From Aspidiotus rigidus (lineage: Eukaryota; Arthropoda; Insecta; Hemiptera; Diaspididae): a DNA stretch of 64,000 nt. The position numbers and the translations under genes are program-made. Below the pieces are notes generated by a model. The model was not told the origin of the DNA. It saw only the letters and a program-made list of their open reading frames with translations, and did no database searches. The DNA is taken from NCBI GenBank assembly GCA_035079385.1, contig JAVHKY010000024.1:8990001-9054000 (forward strand), given 5' to 3'. Numbering within the stretch: position 1 is the first letter of the stretch; every line of letters starts with the position of its first letter. This document shows positions 21,555-33,000 of the stretch, piece after piece.

Positions 21555-21574
21555 ATGTGTGTGTGTGTGTGTGT
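21555..21574. repeat. (TG)n microsatellite
   Basis: About nine uninterrupted TG dinucleotides downstream of the GC-rich island. Confidence 0.9.
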
Positions 21575-22462
21575 ACGCACCTACCTATCGGCTATGTACA
21601 CGAAAGTAAGAGCGCATGAATGAACGTACTTTTTCATTATTACAGATACAGATTGAATTATTACACGCTGTAATAATGTATATAGTTTTCTAATCGAATT
21701 GCATAGAGAATGAATCGTATCGAGTTACACTGCACTGCGGACGGGGTTAAACGCGAAACATGTGACTGCGGGGGTGCGGTGCCACCGAAGTCTAACTCGA
21801 TCACTATCAACATGTGGCGGTTTATGCAGTCATTATATTTGTGCCTGTGCGATGCATTTATTCGTCCGCGCAAGTCTATACAACCTTAGTACACGTCAAA
21901 TGAAACCGCACTTGCTTAAGCTCGCTGCTGTTTGTTATACAGGAGATATAACTGGAACTCTTCAAACTTTGCGCAGACGATCCGATACATCAAGATTTTA
22001 CCGTTCAATTTTCTCCCAGGAGAAGACTTCTAGAGGCTAGGGAGAAGTTTTTCGCTAATGCAACATCCGTAAGAAATTGAAAAACATTCTGGCAGAGCCA
22101 AATAAATAAAGATAATTTTTAATGTCTTTTTATGGTTGCTCGATCCAGCTACCAGTTAAGACAGAATGCGGATGAAGGCACAGTGAAGACATCAACCAAC
22201 TTGAACTACTTTGTGACGTCATTTATCAAATTAGTAACTGACTAACAGGAAACCCGTTCTATTAGGGGTTGTTTTGAAAAATTTGCCGCGGCAGTGTCCA
22301 ACCAATACAAAAAAGGTTCAAGTCTAACATTGTTTGCAGAAATGGTTCAAGTCCACCTACTATCTTATATGGCTCGAATTAGACTTACAAAAATTTCGAC
22401 CTCCGAGCTATAATAATAACAGCCTTTATTTTCTCTTTACATTACATCTTAATATAGTAAGC

Positions 22463-23488
22463 TTATAAGTAGTCTGCCCATTCACGGGCATAGGCCTCTC
22501 CGATCCTCCACCAACGATCTCTGTCGCACCTTATACCTTTCCGCATTTCACCAACCCTTTTTCGTATTTCGTCCCACCATCTCGTTTTTGGTCTCCCCTT
22601 CCCTCTTTTGTTCCCACATGGGGTCCAGTCCGTTGCCCTGCGATTCCACCTGTCCTCTTTCGATCTCATCATGTGTCCTGCATACTTAAATTTAAGCTTT
22701 TTAATCGTGTATCCTATATCTTTACTCTGGGTTTCTGACCTAATTTTTCTGTTGCCAACTCTGTCTCTCATGTTTATTCCCAAAATTTTTCTTTCCATCG
22801 CCCTTTGTGTTTTCTGTAATTGCATGGTTTGACTTTTTGTTAATGACCAGGTCTGGGCACCATAACTGAGGACAGGTAGGACACAGCTATCTAAGGTTTT
22901 TATTTTCAAGTTTAGACCAATTTTATTGTTTTCAAATATTTTCCTTAAGGACCAGAATTTTCCCCAAGCTTTACCTTTCCTTGTTTTAAGTTCTTTCTCC
23001 GTTCTTTCTTCAAATGCTACTATTTGTCCCAAGCAGTTGAATTCTTTAACTTCTTCTATTTCTTTATCTTCCAAGTTGTTCTTATTCTGCGTTTTGCCCT
23101 CTTTGGATTTCATATATTTCGATTTCTTATAATTAATTTCTAGACCCCCTTCCCTGCACGCAACTAATAACTCGTCTTTCATTTGCATTAGTTTATCTTT
23201 GTTTGTACTCAGTAGAGTCAGGTCATCCGCGAATCCAAGGTTGTTTAGGTATTTCCCATCTATTGTTATACCCTCGTTTTCCCTCTTTAGTTTGCTCATC
23301 ATATTTTCTAGTGCTGCGTTGAATAAGTTTGGGGACCCCTGTTTCACTCCTTTTTCAATTTGGAATATTTCTCCTTTTTCGTCAATTTTTATATAGGCTT
23401 TGGAGTCTTTGTACGTGTTTTTTATTAGATTTATAATTTTTTGAGATACTCCTTGTTTTTGTAGACATTTCCATAAATAGTGATAAGT
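22463..23488 (-). pseudogene. RTE-type reverse transcriptase, palm to C-terminus
   Basis: A 341-codon frame begins LWKCLQKQGVSQKIINLIKN and carries EKGVKQGSPNLFNAALENMM, then LGFADDLTLLSTN with the FADD catalytic motif, then LEINYKKSKYM and LPVLSYGAQTW. It ends with KRGKGRPKTRWWDEIRKRVG and WWRIGEAYAREWADYL, the typical RTE tail. GVKQG is followed directly by SPNLF, where the family has GDPLSP, so a few residues are lost. The frame is otherwise intact, which suggests a fairly young insertion. The start lies in the adjoining fragment at 23382-23834. Confidence 0.85.
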
Positions 23489-23834
23489 CTATGAACAGTA
23501 GATGAATCTCTAGATGGTATTCGAGGGATTTTTCTATTATTTGGTTTAGGGTTTGCAGGTGGTCTATTGTCGAATAGTTTTTTCTAAATCCTGCTTGCTC
23601 AGGAGTTTGATTTTGGTCTAGTTGATTGTAAATTCTGGATTTAATAATTTTCATGAAAACTTTGCTTATACACGACGTCAGACTTATAGGTCTGTAATTA
23701 CTTATCTCTTTTTTATTCCCCTTTTTGTATGGTAAAATAATTTCTGAAATTTTCCATTGTTCTGGAATTTCTTGATTTTCTAATATTAGATTAAAGATTT
23801 TGGTGAGTGGTTTTACCAGAATATCTTTGAAAGT
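23382..23834 (-). pseudogene. RTE-type reverse transcriptase, fingers domain
   Basis: The frame reads KDILVKPLTKIFNLILENQE, then IPEQWKISEIILPYKKGNKK, SNYRPISLTSCISK and TPEQAGFRKNYSTIDHLQTL. It reaches LEIHLLFIDLSLF, where the family motif FIDY.KAFDSV with the first catalytic aspartate should continue. Only FID remains. A deletion here also shifts the frame into 22463-23488. Upstream parts, including the endonuclease, are absent. Confidence 0.85.
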
Positions 23835-23844
23835 TTACACAACA

Positions 23845-24715
23845 TTAATGGGAGAGGAACTTGAAATGGGTTCCAGGACATTTTCCCAAATGGACAATCA
23901 CCTGAAGCCACTTTCCCTGACGGAGACTTTTTTCCGAAGCGAATACAACCTATTTCACTATTGATAAAAGGTCACTCAGCCAAGGTGAATGTTCAGCGAC
24001 ATTACTCGAAGGTACTCCATGATTTCGTTGTCCTGATTGTACCTTGCGTACTCCTGGGCTACCTTCCCAATCTGGTGCTGGTAATCAGACCACTTCTTCC
24101 GTGATGCGGCCTTCACTTGGTGGCCGAAGCTCAACTCCGCTATCATACTCTCCGTGTCGGCTTGCTCCTTCTGTAGTTTGTTTGAGGCAGAGAAAATGTC
24201 GGGGTGGTGTTGACCTACCACGACTTGGAAGCGATTGTGCCATGCCTCTGAGATGTTGTTAGTACAATGTTGTCTGTTCAAGGCAGTAAGTCGTTCTTTG
24301 TTCATTTCAATGTTGATAAAATTGTTAGTTATCAGCGGTAAATATAACTTGTTCCTCGTTCACGTGGGTTGGGTCTTTTGTGAAATTGATGTTCGTAAAA
24401 ACGGATTCGGGAACGTGTCTTTTGTGAAAACGGCCTCGGGTACACGTCCATTTGGGCAAGTGGCTTCGGAAAAGTGTCCTTCAAAAAATTGTACGTTCAG
24501 GTAATTGTCCATTCGGGAAAATGGCATTTGGAAAAATGTCCGTGGGGAGAAGCCATTTTCCCGGAAGGACAATCACCCGAACATACAATTTCTCGAAGGA
24601 CACTTTCCTGAACGACTTTTATTTTGTCCCAAATGGACAATTTCCGGAAAAACACTTTTCCAAAGCCTTTTTCCCAAACGGAAACTTCGGAAACTTTCTC
24701 CAAAGAGATGTCGAC
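23845..24715 (-). mobile_element. MULE/Phantom-like DNA transposon remnant
   Basis: A transposase C-terminus (23976-24305) is flanked by degenerate terminal blocks built from repeats such as GGACAATCACC, GGACATTTTCCC and GGACACTTTCC (23855-23945 and 24385-24710). The block at 24470-24530 is the reverse complement of 24550-24612, forming a palindrome. Long, internally repetitive terminal repeats are known in Phantom-type MULEs. Most of the transposase is deleted. Confidence 0.65.
23976..24305 (-). pseudogene. MULE-type transposase C-terminal fragment
   Basis: The 109-codon frame contains TNNISEAWHNRFQVVVGQHH, then PDIFSASNKLQKEQADTESM. 'NN..E.WH..F......HP....F...L..EQ' is the conserved C-terminal region found in MULE transposases and in FLYWCH-type proteins derived from them. 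The DDE catalytic core and any zinc finger are missing. The end of the frame (EIMEYLRVMSLNIHLG) reaches a stop 30 bp before the terminal block. Confidence 0.75.
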
Positions 24716-24729
24716 TATCGAGTCATAAT

Positions 24730-25338
24730 CAGAGATGAGAAGTTTAAGCCAGTCACAGCTCCAGTCGAAGTTTAAGCTTGTTTTTGAACAGCTTTTAAGC
24801 GGATGAAAAATCAGTCATTCACAGTTCATTAAGCGCAAAGCCAGTCAAGAAGGAAGCGCTGAATCCGCTTAATTTAGATATTCATTTTCCAAAAAAAAAA
24901 ATATATATGTAAATAATATTTCAAATTGGAGGCTGGTATTCTCTACAGGAATAACGAAACTCCAATTCTCCTGATCGTTTCAAATCAAGTTTTTTCAGAG
25001 ACCAAAAGCCAAGATAGACACAAACTAGAGAATAGGGATCTTCCACCATCTCAACAGAGCCCCAATTCTCTTGTTGCAAGCTGAATTTACCAGCCATAAA
25101 GTAAGATGAACACAAACTGAAGAATAGGTACTTCCGGAGGTATTACACAGACCCAATTCTCCTGATTGTTCCAAGCTGAATTTTCTTGTGTACTCAATGT
25201 CAAAAAAATAAGCCAAAAGCCGAAAGCTGAAAAGGTAATGATGAGCAAAAAAATCAGAAGCTAAGCTGATGAAATTTCGGAAAAACTTTCAAGTTTAAGC
25301 AAAAGTTTAAGCGCTTCGCGAACCGTTTCTCATCTCTG
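24730..25338. mobile_element. hAT-like non-autonomous element with 8-bp target duplication
   Basis: Ends CAGAGATGAGAAG and GTTTCTCATCTCTG are inverted repeats in the style of hAT transposons. Both sides carry the same 8 bp, GTCATAAT (24722-24729 and 25339-25346), a perfect hAT-size target duplication. The interior has AAGTTTAAGC-type subterminal motifs at both ends and a tandem repeat at 24930-25200, with no transposase. The intact duplication points to a relatively recent insertion. It lies at the outer edge of the MULE remnant. Confidence 0.9.
24930..25200. repeat. Tandem repeat inside the hAT-like element
   Basis: About 2.5 diverged units of about 105-110 bp share CCAATTCTCCTGAT-like, AGCTGAATTT-like and ACACAAACTGAAGAATAGG-like blocks. 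Confidence 0.65.
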
Positions 25339-25346
25339 GTCATAAT

Positions 25347-26095
25347 ATTATATGATAGGAAGTAGGAAGGAAAGAAACTTGGAAAAATTCTTACCTTCAG
25401 GCTACACCGGGTGGGGCAAAAAGATGTTATCAGTTAAATGGGAGTTTGAACTAAATTCACTCCAGCTCAAAAACGCGAAAGGTTGTACGCACACATTAGA
25501 TCCACGAAATTTGTATCTCAATTTTATCTTCAATTTGCACCCCTACTCAACTTTCTACGACATTTCTGAGCCGAGTTATGGACCAAAGTGTGCCAAAAAT
25601 GGATCAATTTGCCAAAATTCTCAAGAATTAAAAATTGTTCAAACTTCCATATTTGATCTGATTAGAAAGTGAAAGTTAACATTGATTCCAAAAAAAATAC
25701 CTAAATAACCCTATGAAGCTTGGACGTGGGGGATTTTTCAATTTCTTATTTTGGAAATCTTAGCAAATTGGTCAATTTTTGTCACACTTTGGTCCATAAC
25801 TCGGCTTAGAAGAAAAGTCGTAGAAACTTCGGATATGGGTCAAATTAAAGATAAAATTGAGATACAAAATTCTTACACTTAAACTATACGTCTAACGTTT
25901 CACGTTCAACGTTTCACGTTTCCACACTACAACAGATTTAGCATAAACTCTAATTTAATTGGTAACATCTTTCTGCCCCACCCCATGATACAAGGGACTC
26001 AAGAGAACTTAAGAATCTTCAAGATTTCAATTTGAATTCTCAATGCCAGAATACGATAGGGACTTGGAAAAACTCACGGGTTCTTTAACGGAGTT
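25347..26095. repeat. CRE-repeat copy interrupted by fb1
   Basis: Flanks 25347-25408 and 25984-26050 align with the reverse complement of 52140-52265 without the insertion. Shared blocks include TTCTTACCTTCAGGCTAC and CATGATACAAGGGACTCA. This copy proves where the fb1 element was inserted. Confidence 0.8.
25409..25983. mobile_element. Foldback element fb1, full copy
   Basis: Begins GGGTGGGGCAAAAAGATGTT and ends with the complement (AACATCTTTCTGCCCCACCC with one mismatch). The arms stay complementary for about 250 bp on each side. Landmarks are GAGCCGAGTTATGGACCAAA near 25570 and TTTGGTCCATAACTCGGCTT near 25790. There is no open frame of note. It is the best copy for defining the family. Confidence 0.85.
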
Positions 26096-26099
26096 TTTT

Positions 26100-26260
26100 T
26101 TTAATTTTTTTATTACATTCAACCATAAAAATAAATAATTATTATTATTAAAAGAAAAAAAATAATAAAAAAAAGATTATATTATACATAATAATATTAT
26201 ATAAAAGCAAAAAAAAAAAAAAAAAAGAGAGAGAGAAAAGAGAAGAGAAGAGAAAAACAA
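26100..26260. repeat. Low-complexity AT and GA tract
   Basis: Runs of A, TAAAT-type words and a (GA)n tract at about 26226-26255. C runs follow at 26397-26416. Confidence 0.85.
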
Positions 26261-27162
26261 TAATACTCTGACATAGCAATCCGTTGTGAGGATTGGAGCC
26301 GAGTTTGAATTCTTGTATTAAGGGAGTATATGATTTTAAAATTTAAAGAGAGTAAATCATAAAATATAAAAAAAACTCGGCGTTCCGCGCCTCGCCGCCC
26401 CCCCGGACCCCCCCCCCAATTGATTTACTTTCAGTCAAACTGAATAGATAAGGCGTGGAACACGTTCTTTGTTTCGAAATTTTCTGGCATAGCCAAATAA
26501 ATCAAGATCATATTTCATGTCTTTTATATTTTATCAGTGATCTTGAAATATTTTAGTCTAGGCTTCTACTAGGTCAAGTGTTCGTTTGATATTACTCGTT
26601 TACCCCCTTACCTACCTTGGCGTCGTATAAGTCTTGTATGAGAAATATTTTGAGGTATCACCTATTGTATTCAATGGTATGAGAAAATTCAAGTCGTCTA
26701 TGAGAAATGTGAGGTCCACGGGGTAGAGATGTGCACGGACGCACGCGCACGTTCGCACTGTGACTGATTATTTTCAGTTGAACGAGTTACAAAATTTCTC
26801 ATTTATTCCCCTTACCCCACCTCTTTGAAGGAAGGTGAAGGAGAAACTCAAAGAAAGTGAGATTATCTTTAGAACTGAAAAGGTCTATGCGCCTCGCCAG
26901 GGGGCCTACCTTTTTAGCTACCTAAAATCTGTTGCTACCTAACATGGGATGCTACGGAAAATCTGTCGTTTTTAAATCTGTCGTTTTTATCTGTCGCTCG
27001 ATTATGCTCGATTTTTCAGAAATACCTCCTCGATATACAAGACGTGTTCCACGTCAAAAAAAGGGGAAAAAAAGTGGAAATAGGATGGCTACTGGGCCTT
27101 ACCTCGAAGGAAAAATGGAAAAATTGATTTGAATTTACATAAAATAGTGTTGATGGAAGGAG

Positions 27163-27474
27163 CTAGGTGAGAAATAAATTTGAAAATGTGTGAGAAAATT
27201 GAAGGGTTCTCGGATGATAGGAGGTCGGCGGCTCTGCGAGGGGTACATAATTGTAGATTGATGGCTTCGGAGTATAATATTTGTCTAATTCGGATACTTC
27301 CAAACATTCGAAAAGATAGTGATTGATGTCGCCTTTAGAAGGATTGTCTAGATGAAGGGGACATCGATCAGATTTGGAAAGATTTAAACGTTTTAGGTGA
27401 GCGGGGATCCAAAACGAAGATGGCTGAGTTAAACTATGTATAAAAGAGCGGGGAATATCGTTTAAAAGGTTATA
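27163..27474 (-). pseudogene. LINE C-terminal CCHC region
   Basis: An open minus-strand frame (no start codon) reads YNLLNDIPRSFIHSLTQPSS, FWIPAHLKRLNLSKSD, then RCPLHLDNPSKGDINHYLFE and CLEVSELDKYY, ending at TAG (27165-27163). The C..H....G..NH.LFEC pattern is the zinc-knuckle-like C-terminus of I/Jockey/R1-type LINEs. The rest of the element is absent. Confidence 0.7.
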
Positions 27475-27523
27475 TTAAGGGAGTGCCGTAAGTAGAGGTT
27501 GAACGAGGAAATAATGAGATTTC

Positions 27524-27642
27524 AAATGGTTTTATTTTAAGGCACTGACGTCCAATTTATAAAAACACAACTATCTGTACCGAGTTTCGACGACATCATC
27601 GTCTTCATCGGGGTGAAACAGTGCCTCAAAATAAAACCATTT
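27524..27642. mobile_element. 119-bp hairpin element with Penelope-style motif
   Basis: Arms AAATGGTTTTATTTTAAGGC (27524 on) and the complement ending at 27642 match over 24 bp with one mismatch. Inside, the minus strand reads CCGATGAAGACGATG followed by ATGTCGTCGAAACTCGG. This is a CCGA/TCGG-closed hairpin with TGAAGA and GAAAC boxes, similar to the motif found 3' of the Penelope relic at 7523. Confidence 0.6.
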
Positions 27643-27774
27643 TTAAATTTTTAATTTGTAAAAGCGTCCTATTAAACGTCATTTAATTTTTAATGATATT
27701 TCAGATAATTGGCGGATTTCGAGCGGGGTTAAACGAGGGGTGACAAGGAACCTGTTTCATGGGGCACGGGGGAT

Positions 27775-28060
27775 TGGAAAAAAGAAGATTGTGACGTCAC
27801 AGGCCCTACCACCGAGCTGGGGGACTTGGAAAAAACTGGTCTATGACGTCATCAGATTGTGACATACAAGGATGACCTATGACGTCATCAAACTGTGAGG
27901 TCACAGACTCCGGCCTCAAGCTATATATATACGATAGGAGGGGGGGCTTACAAAATTTTTTCGACCTCCAATTAAGCTTTGCTGAGGCCGGAGACGGCGT
28001 ACGTTTTTTTCGAAAAACCCCCCAGTAAAACAGGTTCCCTGTTGAAACCAATTCGACCCA
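27775..28060. repeat. CRE-repeat copy
   Basis: TGACGTCA at 27792, 27844 and 27880, CTATGACGTCATCAGATTGT, the CGATAGGAGGGG block and AAACAGGTTCCCTGTT near 28026 define the family here. Confidence 0.75.
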
Positions 28061-29139
28061 TAGAACAGAGGCCTAGTAAAATCGAGTACATCGTATGTTA
28101 AGACAAGTATAGTTTCAAGCTAATATAGCCTAATAATTATATTGTATGCCAGGACTGGGGAACTCGAACTCAACCTTGCAGATTTCTGGATAAAGTCGAG
28201 GACGCAAGGACTCTACGTCTATCGACGGGGGGGGGGGGGAGAAGCAACTCTCGCACAGAGGTACCACATCTTTTCGGTATCTCAATTTGAAGGACAATCG
28301 AGCCATCATATTAATTTGAAAAAAGTTGGCACTCGTCTCTCTTTTTTCATTCTCTTCGCTCATCGTAACCACATTCAATTATTCAATCAATTAATTACCT
28401 CTAAACAGTCTGAAAATAGCATAGTTCGAATTTTCTTTTTATCAGAGCTCTTGCCAGATCGCTAGATAAATAATGGGTTCATGATGTAAACCGAATTCAG
28501 TTTTCTTATAAAATGATGATTCGTCAGATTTAAGACTGATGAGTACAAAAACGTAATATTTCAGAATTCGAATAGTTTTTGTGATATCAAGTAGATTAAA
28601 GAACTGAAATTCAAGTTCAAAATTTGACAGAAAGCAAGATAATACAAAAATAACCCGATCATTATGGCTCGTAATGAAAACATACGTATCTTCTTTCATT
28701 TAATGAACAATCTCACCAAACAATCGAGTATTAAATACAGTTCAAGCTAGCTTCACATTTCCGTCTCCGTCTGGGTACATTCTGAACGAGCCCAGCGCTC
28801 AATTTCGGCGCAGAAGCCGCTTTTCATCCCCTATCTTGTCGACGAATTTCTCTTCCTACCAAACGTGTTCCCACCATCGCTCACGACCTTCATTCTCCAT
28901 ATACGATCGTATTTCAATCCAACCTCTCTTAAGACTGCTAATATGAAATTTTATCTACTTACACCTCCAAATATATCTCGAGAATATCAACACACCCTAA
29001 TAGCAACTTTAATCTCATCAACTTTCCGAAAGCAACTCCTGCTCCCTCAATATACTGCTCTCATGTATTTAAAATCAACGAATTCTCAGGACCAGTTTTT
29101 TACTACACCGACGATCAAAATGTAAGACTAAATCTAACT

Positions 29140-29550
29140 TTGCACAGCTGCGTAGGGGTAAAGAAGCAGGAGGGACGATTTAGTCGTCTCGAACAAGGAA
29201 GTGCTGGACAGAGCGGGCTCGTTACTACAGTTAAAACAATCATTCATGGAAACCAAAGGCGGTGGGGTGAACACTTTCGACGCATGGAAGACACCCAACT
29301 CCCTGAAGCCACTTATGGTGAGCTTGAGCATGGCACAAGATCATCTGGTGGACAGGATAAGCGCTTTAAAGACAACTGCACGCGATACATACTTAGAAAA
29401 CCAAAGTTCGAGGATAATTGGGATGAGCTTGCAAAGGATATAAGCCGATATAGGGACATGATGGCGGATACAGAGGTACAGATGACAAGCTCAAACACGG
29501 TGAACCCAATCGAATGTGATACATGCGACAGAGTCATTATATCCAGAATT
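29140..29550 (+). pseudogene. LINE ORF2 C-terminal fragment with zinc finger
   Basis: The frame reads RRWGEHFRRMEDTQLPEATY then GELEHGTRSSGGQDKRFKDN, followed by a C2H2-like ECDTCDRVIISRIGMKKQRP. 'RW.GH..RM.D...P...LYGEL..G.R..GG..KRFKD' and 'C..C.R...SRIG...H' are joint hallmarks of one group of animal LINE C-termini. The finger's last His is replaced (KKQ rather than KKH). Upstream reverse transcriptase is absent; the frame continues into unrelated sequence after about residue 140. Confidence 0.75.
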
Positions 29551-29588
29551 GGCATGAAGAAACAAAGGCCGATTACGACTGACGACAC

Positions 29589-29843
29589 CCTAAAAATTCT
29601 TCTATCTTCACCGCTGAATTTCGTGCCGTATTTGTTTGTCTTGAAATCATTCACAACCTTCCAAATCTACTATCTCAACGTAGATTTCTCATTCTTACCG
29701 ACTCACTATCACCTCTACATGCGATCATAGACATCTTTTGTTTCAAAGCATCCACCTACCACAACATTCTCTATACCGGTTTGGAAACATCTCTCGACAC
29801 CAACACAATACAATATAACCAACAATACCCGTCACCTCAATAA
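29589..29843 (+). pseudogene. RNase H fragment of an I/R1-type LINE
   Basis: In a frame offset from the previous one, PKNSSIFTAEFRAVFVCLEI is followed by RRFLILTDSLSPLHAIID. SIFTAE (catalytic Glu) and the TDS block (catalytic Asp) are RNase H active-site motifs as found in I and R1-type LINEs. The frame stays open to TAA at 29841 but the end is not recognisable. It is a separate element from 29140-29550 that happens to abut it. Confidence 0.7.
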
Positions 29844-30059
29844 CCAAAAAACTTTGGCAATAAGTTAGCACAGCTCAAATCCCTTCCAAACCTGTGGCCA
29901 TCGGCATCCGGTGCGTCTCCACATCAATAAGTTTGAGCCACTAACCCTTGCCTTACATCTATCCACCTGGCTGTTCACATTTCACACAGAATCCATCAAC
30001 TATCACACACATGTTGCGTCACTGGAATTTAAATTCCCACTTTATCCCTAGTTTTCGGA

Positions 30060-33000
30060 ACTAGGAACATGAGAAATCGTTAGTAGCTAAAAACCAAGAT
30101 CTGATGAGAGATTGATGCGCGCACATTCATCTTTACAGCAATCCGATGTTTGTATAAAAAGTTGATTCACTCTTTTGAAAAAAAAGTATACGTCGCTAAC
30201 TACGCAAAGCCTACAAAACAAATTCATTGAACTCGTCGTGTTGATGTTTTCGAAAATACTTTTATCATTGAGGGCGATCGGACCGCGGCCGACTGAATCA
30301 TAGAAACATCACGAATTGAATTTGCATCGATAAATTTAAGAAATTATTGTTCATAAAAAGGACCAGAGGACGATCAACTCTCGAGTATTCATTATTTACC
30401 GTCGGTAAATAGGCTGCGGACTCGAAAACATTGAGTGATAACGCCGTAAAACGATGATGACATATATATCGGATACAGGTGTCAATATTTTCTTTGGCAA
30501 AAATCTCATTATTTACATAAAGATACGATCATAATTCAGAAATTTGTCGGCGGCTCGCGTCAGCTCTTACAGGCTCTATGCACAATACACGCGAAGACTC
30601 TTCTATTGATCAACGGTTTGGATGGATTTATATTTTTAGAATTATTCCTCTAGGAACAATATACTTTAATATTCGTTTTCAACCGTGAAGCAAGCATCGT
30701 AGCAACACAGATAATTAAAGTTATTATTGTACACGTATGATGCATGTGCGGCATACAACCATGAAATAATATAATGGCTAATAAGGAGTTTCCGAGATGC
30801 AGATTTAAATAGTTCGGTTTCTAATTTACTGTAGATATATGTACGTATAACTGAAGCGAGAACTGTCTCGTCTCCGTAGGAAGGGGTTAGGCCATAAATT
30901 AAAACCGAAAACGGAAGATATACCCTGTACGAGCACGTCCTTTCCATATTATATTTTTTCTTCCCTCCTTTTTGTACTTTCTTTACACTCTGATGCCGCA
31001 AGCCACGTCTTTTTAATTTCATTTTTAGTGAAACTTCTTTTGTTTCCTGTTTGATTGAAGCCGCAAACATATGATGATCATATGGCTGGGGCTGAACGTC
31101 TGCATATTATACTCCAGAGAGATCGTTCACACAATATTAAAGGAATGATTTAAAGTCTTAACCACGTCCACTTCTTTATTGAGAATATAATCGAGATTTG
31201 TACGCAGGATCAAAAACGAAACAAAGCTTCTTCAGAGTTACCATCCGTATCCGGATTTTGTGGGTGACGAGAAGTGTCTGGAAAAACGGAACTTTTCAAC
31301 TTCGCACACATTTGTTTGAAAACGATGACTCAATCATTCAGGAATAACCAAATGTGACAATCATCAACTACAGTACTACGCATTTCAATTTCAAATTACA
31401 TTTCTCCAAGTAATTAAATGAATGAAAATATTGAGTGAAAAATATATTCAGATTCTTTGATGTTGTTTCGCTATGGTTCTGAAAATTTATAAGTATATAC
31501 CATCCGAGTCGAAGAGCTAAAATACTTCTGCAATTTTGTTGACACATCATACCTAGAATTACTCTACCCCTCAAAAATAAGTTCGTGAACCTTTTTTTCA
31601 GCCGTTGAAAGGCTTCTACGAATGTTCCAACCACTCAAATCCTTCTTCCTATCTCAAAAGCACCCACCGAAGGTATTATTCAAGTTCTCCACAGATAATT
31701 TTTTTTAAATTTACTAGTGATCCGTGCACTCTATTATGGCTGTACTTCACAAAAGAGTAATGACAGAAGTTGAGAGAGACGATATAACTGTTATTGAATT
31801 TCTTATAATTCTTTAGGATATACAAAACAAGCTCCAGAATAGAATCGAATGTGAACCGGACTTACCACAGAGACAGAGGATGGTTATGAGGTTTGAGTAA
31901 ACAAGTTTAAGGAATGGATGATTATACACAGCCAAAATAGATTATTTGGAGAGATGGCTGAAACTATTGGAGTAATTTCAAATTTTCGGGTGTTGGCTGA
32001 ATTTTAGGCACAATCAAATTTCGCAGTATTCGATATTTATACATTTTTAGGCGTATTTTAGAGTCCTATATGTGACCACTGAAACTGTGCTTAATTGGCT
32101 CATTGCATACCATTATAGAATAGGTGAATGAATGATGAAAGATTTCCCGATAAAGTATACTAAATACGAGAACCTATTAATTTCTCCCTTTTCTGGTTGT
32201 AAGTAAATTATCAACGAATTCGCAAAAGGCACTCAAAACCAAAGTGACGTATTTCATTTAAAAATACTTCTCTGGTGAAAAGTATTTTCGTATACGTAAT
32301 TTAGTGAGTTTTTACGATTGAGTGTCAAGAAATGTAGATAATGAATATGTGTTGATTTTCTATGTCAATATACATTGACGTAAATTCATAGTAGATACTG
32401 CGAGGAGTGATATATCTTTAATGGAAAATTACCGTCAGCACCCAGTCTTCCAATAAAAAGCAATTTTGCAATTATTCAATCAGAAAAGTGATAAAAAATT
32501 AGAATTTTCCATCTTACGATAACGAGAAGTGTATATTACGCGAACTGAGAACAGAATTTCTAATGTGGGCGACAACCTATAAAGATTTACTTCCGACTTT
32601 CAGTTAACCGCTTATGCTTACACAATCCCCTCCTTTTTTTCTGCATGGATATTATTTTCATCTAATAACTATAAACTGTCCTTTTATTACCGTTATCCAG
32701 TCTTTGTGACATCAACTGACATGATCCACGTCTTTTCCAAATTCTAACTTTCACTATAAACTCCCGTTCATCGAGCTTGACGTACTTCAAGTACTTGAGA
32801 AATTCTTTGAACCCCCCTCCCCATTATTTCTAGATTTACGCACGAGTCCCAGAAAAAAGCTCTATTTATGTTGATTACTTTTACCAAATTCGGAGATGGA
32901 GAAAGATTTGACCACCATATTTTGGGGGTTCACGTCCGCATTTTCGTAGGCTGATGTTCGAGTCGTAAAAAAGAGAGGCTGGGCTGCTAACTATAGCTCC

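Larger units (their letters stand above)
22408..23838 (-). mobile_element. RTE-type LINE, 5'-truncated
   Basis: Reverse transcriptase and C-terminal domains run from 23834 to 22463, followed by a short 3' UTR with AATAAAGG and a TTATTATTA tail near 22410, as in RTE elements. The 3' end abuts TTCGACCTCCGAGCTATA, a CRE-repeat block, so the LINE probably inserted into a copy of that repeat. The 5' end stops at about 23838 next to the MULE remnant. Confidence 0.8.

Noticed and set aside
22608..23396. Several plus-strand frames of 65-74 codons
   Set aside because: They are antisense shadows of the RTE reverse transcriptase.
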